The position numbers were made by a program, and so were the translations under genes. Shown piece by piece: positions 56,401-64,000 of a stretch of 64,000 nucleotides of DNA (position 1 is the stretch's first letter; every line of letters begins with the position of its first letter). The stretch covers positions 14,522,001 through 14,586,000 of the forward strand of contig OX291545.1 of assembly GCA_946406115.1 (NCBI GenBank), written 5' to 3'. This DNA comes from Apoda limacodes (taxonomy: Eukaryota > Arthropoda > Insecta > Lepidoptera > Limacodidae). Below the pieces are notes generated by a model. It had not been told where the DNA came from. It worked only from the letters and a program-made list of their open reading frames with translations, and searched no databases.

Positions 56401-57130
56401 AGTGTGCACATCTACAAATGATCTGTCTTCTGCATCCAACCACTAGTTAGTGGTATTTAGATGCAGAATACACTACTAGACGTAGCCACTTCCTTGGTGT
56501 GCGTAATCCTGTTGATAACAAGACAACTTCTTCCTACCTAACTTAGGCCTATCCGCGAACTTTTATTTAGTAAGATTTAAGGTAGAAAGGTTGTTCTTAC
56601 TTGTGGTTGTGTGGTAATTGGTAAGTAATGCAGTCGGTGCTCCTGCTTCGGGTTCCTTTTAAATTTCGGTAAAGAAGCGATGTCAGGTCTGGGAAAGCTG
56701 ATTTACTAAGTGAAGGATTCCTGTATGGTCGTTCCGGTAAAGGCGTTAAGGAGTTGATCAATTAAAATGTGGCCTGGAGTAGGAGGTTCCAGGTCATTCG
56801 GATCTTAAGAGAGAGCACATCATCTCAGCATATAGTGGTATTTAGATGTAGAATACAATGCTAGTCTTAAAACGCTTTTTTGGTGTGCTATATCTTCAAA
56901 TGATCTATCTTCTGCATCCAGACAACACTAGCTAGTGATATTTGGTTGTAGAATACACTACTACGCTAGGATACTTCTTTGTTGTACTAACTTTTTTAGA
57001 TGATCTGCATTCTGCATCCAGACACCACTAGTTAGTGGTATTTTGATATAGAATATGCTATACTTGGCCACGTCTTTAGTGTGCTAAATCTTAAAATGAT
57101 CTGTCTTCCTTCTCCACACACCACTTTACG
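56401..57130. repeat. Array of 96-100 bp units with an inverted repeat, interrupted by about 325 bp
   Basis: Unit features: AAATGATCTGTCTTCTGCAT, then (A/C)CACTAGTTAGTGGTATT, then GATGCAGAATACACTACTA, then TTGGTGTGCTA. TTCTGCATC pairs with GATGCAGAA and CCACTA with TAGTGG. The hairpin is best kept at 56428-56468 and 57010-57053; at 56910-56953 the outer arm has diverged, and only half a unit is left near 56832. The units at 56910 and 57010 are exactly 100 bp apart. Unrelated DNA fills about 56505-56828. Confidence 0.8.
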
Positions 57131-57134
57131 CAAA

Positions 57135-60100
57135 GTAAGCCTTTGCCTATAGATTACCATTAGATTTTTATAACGTATGGGAATAAATAAAAGTTAGTAA
57201 ATTCAATTGACGCATTGGCATCAGTATTATTCTGGATGAAATATTTACAAAGAAAATGAAACATGTAACAAAAGCTATTTGCTAATCTAAGGTTGAGTTA
57301 AGTTATTGAAATGCATATTGATAAACAGAATAAATCAGAATGAAAAAAGTCAACAAAAACAAATGTTCGTAAATACGCTCAAAGGCTGTTATGTTTTATT
57401 GGATACGCATGCGTCATAATAATAAAAAATAATTATCAAGTAACAACAATCACACATTTTACGACAAAAGTTATAAAAAAAAAAACATAAGCTCTAGGTA
57501 CAGCAACTTTTTCTTAAAACATTTTTCATTGTATTGTAGGAAACACAGTTTTATTAAACACTGATACTTATAAGTACTTTTAATTTATTGGATGAGGTAC
57601 CTACTGATATTTATAAGCAATACTCCTAAAACTTATTCAGTAAACATTATATTGAATTATGTAGGGTAAATATATATTAAAAATATACTTCAGTGAAACA
57701 TTTTGAAATTTTGTTTTGTTGTTAAAATTAAAAGTTACATACGTTCTGTAACCTGGTAACTATTGCTACAATCAGTAGGTAAGTACTCACGTATTTATTA
57801 GAAAAAAACCAGGATTTTATGGCTCAAAGTTCTTATAACTAGGCCATAAAGTAAATTAAAAAAAAGTCCAGGTATTGAAAAATGCTATTACGATGTAGTT
57901 GAGAAAGTTTGAGAATAAACTGTTTATTGATAAATAAGTATGGCATTAAGGAGCTTCCTATTTTAATGTAAGTATTCTACACATAAGAGATAGGCATGTT
58001 GAAAAGTATAAATTAGTTGGTAATTAAATCTGATTTAAGCACAACCTAGTTTATTTTAATTAAGAGTAGTAAAAATAGCTATTTAGGAATTGCGTCACAT
58101 CATGAAATGGAATTTGTTTACACTAATAAACGTATAAAATTAAGTAAAAATATCAAAGAAGTCATGGCAGTGGAGTAAAAAGTCCAGCATTAAAACACGA
58201 ATATTTGTGAAAATAGGTACCAATATAAATTCTTTTTTCGTATAAAACTTTTACTCAGTTTCATTACCATTACGCCTAACAATCATTACAGAGATTTTAA
58301 TCTCTAAGTCTATCGTGTCATAAGTTCTCTTTCATAAAGTTATCTAAAGTAAAAAAAAACGCATTGCTTCTGAAATATTTAAAAAAATTGTCGCTGATTA
58401 TGGATCACTTTGTCTACTTAACCAATTCATTAAGAATCAAGAATTCGGTTATTATTTTTTTAAATATTTTTTTTTATGGTACATAAGAAACTACCTAATT
58501 ATAAAATGATTTCAATTTCAAAAACACCTCCCTGTGCATTATTTTATTAATAATTATTTTCTAAAAATCGTGCATTAACTACTGACATCCAAGTAATCTT
58601 TTTGTGATTTAACTATAGAAATACAATAAAGCAAACTATCCACTAAAAGATACGATAGCACTAATGAAGAAGATTTTAATTGTACTATATGATTATCCGT
58701 GAATAGCTATTGTAGCTTTTTTAATAGACGTGCAAGAAATCTTTAATATTTTCTTTATATGAAGTTTAAATTTTAATTATATCCTTTTTAATATTGATTT
58801 AATTATAAAAAATACATTTACCCAGTTGGACCACTAGTTTTATAAACATTAGTCTAGCCAAGTACCTATGATTGTTGTAGCTGTGCCAACGTAATTTAAA
58901 TAATCGCTAATGAAGCATTCACGATAAATATACAACTAATTTTTTATAAATATGCATATTTGTTTTTAAATGTATCTTTATATTTTATTCAATTGATTGG
59001 CACGATTTAGCCAACCAAGAATTATTACTCTGCTAAAGTTCAATTTTACTTTTCCTACTCAATAATTATCAGGGATGTGTCTTTAGAGAAAATGCTATAG
59101 GATTTTTCTATACAAAATTTATTTGTTTTTTTTATTTTGATTAAAAAAAATAAATTAAGCGCTTGGCGTTTTTTTACATTCTGCTTAGCCTTTTTTTAAG
59201 TTACTTCATACAAGCAATCACTAAAATTGAGCGCTTAATTTTTTGCTCTAATCTTCAAAATAAAAACACAAAGTAAAATTCAGAAAATTTTGGAGATTAT
59301 GCAAAGTTTATCTCGTATAAAAAATTGACGACTAAATAATAATTGAAAAATATAAAATACCTACAAAACACTGATATGTTTACTTCGCTATCTATACAAC
59401 ACATATATAATATGTATTGTTGTTTACTTCATAATAATAAATTACATTTTATGTAAATTTTAAGAAAACATCTACGCTACTGGTACGTACCTACACACTT
59501 ACTTTTAAAAAAGGTACCTACTCTATAAGACACGTTGGAGCCACCACGCATTCTATCGCTGGACTTTTTCTCTGGCCTTATACAAATATTGTAACAAACT
59601 ACATAAACATCCTAGCTTCTAAAATATTATCTAATTTAAAATAAATTAAATCTAAAAGGTAACTATCAACAATTTAAGTACCTGCTTAGTACAATGCAAA
59701 TAGACTCTGTAATCCGATGCATTCGATTCCTAAACAAACTGACAAGCAATATTAAATTAAATTGTTAATTAACGTTCACATACGATAATTCACATATACA
59801 TATAAAAGCCCAATTTTCAGAGCCAAATTTGAATCATAACGTAACTCTTCTAAGTCTTCTGACTAGATTTTCCTTACCTAAATAATACGAAAGATATAAC
59901 ATAGGAATATTTTGTACGACACGATGCCATAGATCACGAGCGGTAACTCAAATGCAGACTAAACACATAACATAATTAATGATTAAACAAAATCACATCA
60001 AAATAACACTATATAAAGTTTAAAATACAAATAAATTAAATTTATCTATTAGGTACTTATTCGGTACATGTCTTCTTGGCTTATTTTAAAGTAGGTGATT

Positions 60101-60150
60101 AATAGCACGAAACTTTTCCGTGGGAGATCGAACCCTACCAATTCTATACA
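57135..60150. other. AT-rich stretch downstream of Hr38
   Basis: About 3 kb with no gene, clear repeat end or RNA signal. Some of it may be Hr38 3' UTR, as the region nearest 60267 is downstream of its stop. I see nothing else in it. Confidence 0.5.
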
Positions 60151-60157
60151 AAAATAT

Positions 60158-60163
60158 TTTATT
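60158..60163 (-). terminator. Candidate proximal Hr38 polyadenylation signal
   Basis: AATAAA on the minus strand about 105 nt past the Hr38 stop. Many further A/T-rich hexamers follow, so a longer 3' UTR is possible. Confidence 0.35.
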
Positions 60164-60266
60164 ATCTAGACACTTATAAAAATAATAGAATCGTCTCTAA
60201 CGATAGAAGGATGCGGTTGAAGGCGGGAATGGTCCACGAGGATTGTATTCAGGGTACAAGGCGCGC

Positions 60267-62275
60267 TTAGAAAGGGAGGCTAGTACGAAACATGTTCTCG
60301 ATGAGTAAGGGCGCAGGCACCAGGTCTTCTAGCTTCAGGTAGAAGATACGCTGGAGGCCCTGGACCGAGAGAGACCGAAGCTCTGGCAAGGCACCTAGCA
60401 CTCGGCTGAAGTGTGGTGCTGTGCCGGTTCCAACAGCGCTGCCGCCAGGCATGTGTGCCCGGAGACATCCGATGATCTTCATTTGCAGCTGCTCAACTCG
60501 GTGAGGCTCTTTCAGCCCGTGTCTTTCTGTTGACAAATTTTTGTACTTTACAATAACGTCCATGGGACCAAACTTATACTTACCATTAAAATTTTTAAAA
60601 TTCAAAAACTGTTTTATTGTAATGAATTTTTTTTATTTCAACGTATATAATTTATTTGTAAAATTTAATAAAATAGAGTACCTACTCAGAAAGAATTTCT
60701 TACTTAACTTAATAAACTTACTTAGAAGGTTCGTTAAAAAATATTTCAATAATAACGATTTGAGGTAATGAGGTAATTCTAGAAAGTTGGTTTCGTAATC
60801 CTAAACCAAAAAACCAAAACGAAAATAGGAAAAAAGTTCAAATTACCTGTTATCAATGTTAATGCGCAGAGGCAGGAAAATGTAGAGATATCGATGTCCA
60901 TCGAGTGCAACGTGTTGCTGAAGTCGAGTACGGCATGTAGCCAGTCCCCAAACGATCGCTGGCACTGTCGCTTGTCAAGAACCATCCCGTTGCAGAACGT
61001 CAGTTTAGTGTCCTCAGGACGCGTGCGGTACGCCAGCCGCAGCACAAATAGCTCCAGGCGTGCCGACGCAAACAGCTGGTCTCGGTCTTCAGGACACAGG
61101 TCCCCATATCCAGGCACCTTTTCGGCAAACACTTTGATCATGTCTATCGAAGTGGTGAGAAGCAAATAAAATTGTTGAATTACTTCTGTGTCCGACATAG
61201 GAGGGTCCATTATACTAGGCTCCCGATATTGAGAATAGTCAAGGTTCGCAAAGTCAGGTGAAGTGTCCACGTGAGCTCTAACGAGAGCAGTGATCAGAGA
61301 TATTGGTGGGCTCGGAGGAGAATCTTGTGGACATTTCGGTTTCGAAGGTAATCTTCCTCGCCTCCCTTTCAATGAGTCAGTTCTGACGACTTCTTTGACC
61401 ATCCCGACCGTAAGGCATTTTTGAAAACGACAAAACTGGCATCTGTTACGTCTTCTTTTATCGACAGGGCAAGATTTGTCGGCTAAACATACATATTTTG
61501 ATCCCTTTTGGACAGTTCTCTTAAAAAAACCTTTACAACCTTCGCACGTTCTAACTCCATAGTGCTGACAAGCTGCAGTGTCTCCGCAAACAGCACATAG
61601 TTGACTGGGTGAGGGTGGAGCAACGCGCGGCCCTGATCCTTCCGTTGGTACTCCTCCAGGTGAGCTCGACGCCGAACTAGGTGCCGAAGCCTGCATGCAG
61701 TGAACCCTAGCCCCGTGTAATTTAGGACTCTCATTAGAACTGCTAGATTCTGATCTTTGCACTGGTAAAGAAGCTCGTCGCTGTCGATTACTTTGATCCG
61801 TGCTTATGTGCAAATCTACAGAACTCGGGAAAGGAGGCAACGAATACGTATCTTGATTGTGCGTGGCTCCCCCCGTGTCAAAGTTTGGGCTACATGGCTG
61901 AGGCGGTGCGTAGTACGTGGATGGGTACGGAATCGAAGGTTGATGATATTGATACAGGAGCTGCGTAGATGCATGCCCTTGGTGGGAGTACGCGCTAACA
62001 TTATAACAGTCCTCATCTATTTTTATTCCAAACTCCGCCATTTCTTGTTTCGGGTATCGTACCGAGTATGTTTCTTCAAAGCTGGGAAGTGCTGGGGCAA
62101 AGGTTGGCGAAGAAGCTTCACTCACAGGGGTAGTGCGCTGTGACTTTTCTTCGTAAGGTACTGGGGCATGAAATTCGACGTCTGGAAAAGGATCTAGATT
62201 TTCCTCTAGGATCTCCGAAGAATCGTCTTGGTATTGTGAAGACAGTAGATCACTGAAGGACGAACCGTAGTTGCT
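60267..62275 (-). CDS. Hr38: Hr38, NR4A-class orphan nuclear receptor (last two coding exons, 562 codons in window)
   Basis: Exons 62275-60847 and 60526-60267 join in phase 1 (ALTLIT + ERHGLKEP). The larger exon opens at a 3' splice site (TTACAG before AGCAACTAC), so the start codon lies in an upstream exon not found here; the first in-frame ATG is 62125. Residues counted from 62275: Ser/Pro-rich activation region 1-225, DNA-binding domain 227-295 ([15 protein letters not shown]-box CEGCKG at 244-249, CQFCRFQKC), then the NR4A extension [17 protein letters not shown], and a ligand-binding domain ending [11 protein letters not shown] (helix 12). NR4A receptors bind NBRE sites as monomers and have a filled ligand pocket. 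In insects Hr38 partners USP, responds to ecdysteroids and is an activity-induced early gene. All DNA-binding cysteines are present. Confidence 0.95.
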
Positions 62276-64000
62276 CTGTAATAAAAAAAAAAAAACAATC
62301 GATAAAGAGAGGCGTCACTGCAGCGGTAGGCGGCTGACTGGTGTCAGGGGAGGCCGCGACGCACCAATAGCGTGCGTGCTCTACTTGAAATGTTTATGGG
62401 TGTCGTGAAGCGTGTCCTTTGTACAGATGTTTTGACTATGTTTGAATCATATTTCATGTTCATACGTGATTACAATATTAAAGCAAACTTAAAATAGTCA
62501 AGGTTAATTAATTTATTTAATGTATTATTAAAAAATAATAATGACGTTTTTAGCCTTGACTGTGCTATGCCCGTACAAAACTCGTGTTTTATAGTGTAGT
62601 TCATGTTACATATTTAAAAAAACCGCGATAGTATAGTATAATAGACCGTTAGTTTGTTTTTAAAAGTCAATTAACTGTATGATATTAAAAAATGGTTAAT
62701 TTTATTTATATAATAAAGTTTAAAAGTTATTCTGGTCATACACGTCGAAAACATTTAGATGACTTTTGGTCTTAATGTTTAAAGTATGATCGACATAAGA
62801 AAAATAAGACGCTGACTAATATTTATACTAATTAATATAATATAACCCGATTAATACTAATCAGTGAAATAATATCGTAAACATAAGAATTGTTTAAAAG
62901 ATACACAGTACATATAAAAGTCATCTCGCTATATTAGTGTCTGCAAAAAGATTCAAATAACTAGTTATCCAGAGTACTCGATCAGTTACGGTAAGACTGA
63001 ATTGAAAAGGTTTTGCTTACGGTTAGTTAGGTAGGTAAGTTTTTTAGGTTACCTATCATAATCTAGAAAATTTCAAATATTTCGCTTCGCTTCTACCTTA
63101 ACCTTCTAACCTAAACCAGGTGTATTGGTGTGCCCTGACAAGATGACTGGGTGGAAATAAAAAAATAACCACGAAGGCTTCTAACCTAACTCGGCATCTA
63201 CTCGTTTTGTAAGTAGCAATGGTGAGATTAATAGGTTGGGTAACTATGGACTTACCTAACCTATAAATCTTGTTTCTAGTGTCATCGGTGCGTTCTCGAA
63301 TGTCTTCCGAATTCGTAATTTATCAATAAAACATACATAAAGGTTAACCTTTGGGGGTAGAACGGAAAACAAAAATTATGAAAAACAGTACTTTGACTTG
63401 TCGTAACATCGAGTTTATGATAAAATGGAAAATGATGAAGTCGTCAAATGTTAAAATTAGATATTGTAACTCTGGTTATAAAATTTCTGGCAAATGATAT
63501 TGTGGTTAAATGAATATGTGGCATTGTAAATTCTATGTAAAACAAAAAATCTGTGAACCATTTTCGGACAAATGAAATTCGGATTAAATTAATTCGAAAC
63601 ATCGATAGGTTACCAGTTTTTTCTCGTAGAAAATTTTAGTGGATTCTCAACACAGTTTTTAGATAATATTGACTGATTATTATTCAAATGTGTGTTTTTC
63701 ACTTTTACTGATTTTTATAAACTTTTATAATAAGTTTAAGGCTAATAGTTACTGTTAAAAAATTAAGTAAAAAAAAATATGATAGCCTCATAGCGGTAAG
63801 CATGGATTCATAAGTGTGTTTTTTGCAATATTTTTAACGTAAATACACAGTGCAACAAATATTTTTTAAAGTTTTCTGCGGTACTTTGCAAACCAACTGC
63901 TTGCTCTTTTGACTTGTATGACTATTAATCATACTTTTCGAGTTAATATAATAATAATAATAATGTTGGGGTAACCACTCATTCATTTGAATTTTAATTA
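62276..64000. other. Presumed Hr38 intron or upstream region
   Basis: A GC-richer patch at 62320-62430 just beyond the exon could hold an internal promoter, but no motif is decisive. The rest is AT-rich. AGTGCAACAAA near 63850 resembles the ends of the MITE at 34716-34841. There is a short (TAA)n run near 63947-63963. No coding exon with an ATG and a matching donor is convincing here. Confidence 0.45.

Noticed and set aside
60894..62143. Long plus-strand ORFs opposite Hr38
   Set aside because: Shadows of the GC-richer Hr38 exon; no domain, and the minus frame is a clear nuclear receptor.
1..64000. CRISPR arrays, operons, phage or bacterial insertion
   Set aside because: None present; repeats are eukaryotic transposons and genes have spliceosomal introns.

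Overview
This is a 64 kb piece of insect nuclear DNA, most likely from a moth or butterfly. The signs are AT-rich DNA, GT-AG introns packed with transposon debris, several dispersed repeats of types common in Lepidoptera, and protein-coding exons of arthropod character. I see no prokaryotic features, CRISPR array or rRNA.

Four host genes can be supported. (1) A BTB-BACK protein of the BTBD type lies on the minus strand at 3234-4574. (2) A 12-exon gene on the plus strand (15469-37301, 1614 codons) looks like ICE1, the scaffold of the little elongation complex. It has an N-terminal coiled coil, a long disordered basic middle carrying a 121-residue tandem duplication, and a conserved alpha-helical C-terminus. 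(3) VPS52, a GARP/EARP tethering subunit, is complete on the minus strand in 7 exons (51531-40078, 663 codons) and converges on ICE1. (4) The last two exons of the nuclear receptor Hr38 (NR4A) lie on the minus strand at 62275-60267; its first exon(s) must be outside the window or unrecognised. The four genes do not form a pathway; this is an ordinary gene neighbourhood.

Layout: 1-1032 is the degenerate 3' end of a Ty3/gypsy element. 1.0-3.1 kb is intergenic. 3.1-4.6 kb is the BTBD gene. 4.6-15.2 kb is a repeat-rich gap holding LINE fragments and a three-level nest (MITE inside hAT inside LINE). 15.3-37.6 kb is ICE1, whose introns carry mariner, piggyBac, MITE, LINE and foldback elements. 37.7-39.9 kb is a short intergenic strip of repeats. 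40.0-51.6 kb is VPS52 with SINE, LINE, hAT and an unfamiliar DNA transposon in its introns. 51.6-60.2 kb is intergenic, with two hAT/LINE copies, a 121-126 bp tandem repeat, a pogo-like element with a zinc-finger tail, and an array of hairpin repeats. 60.2-64.0 kb is Hr38.

I found no convincing new multi-gene system. The most unusual items are the pogo-like element with repeated AAGATGATC-type subterminal motifs, the 96-100 bp repeat array with an inverted repeat in each full unit, a piggyBac-type MITE that keeps a relic of the transposase cysteine-rich tail, a MITE inserted about 20 bp upstream of a VPS52 3' splice site, and the internal duplication in ICE1. Exon limits were read by hand from splice signals and frame continuity. 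Family assignments rest on recognised motifs, not on a database search.
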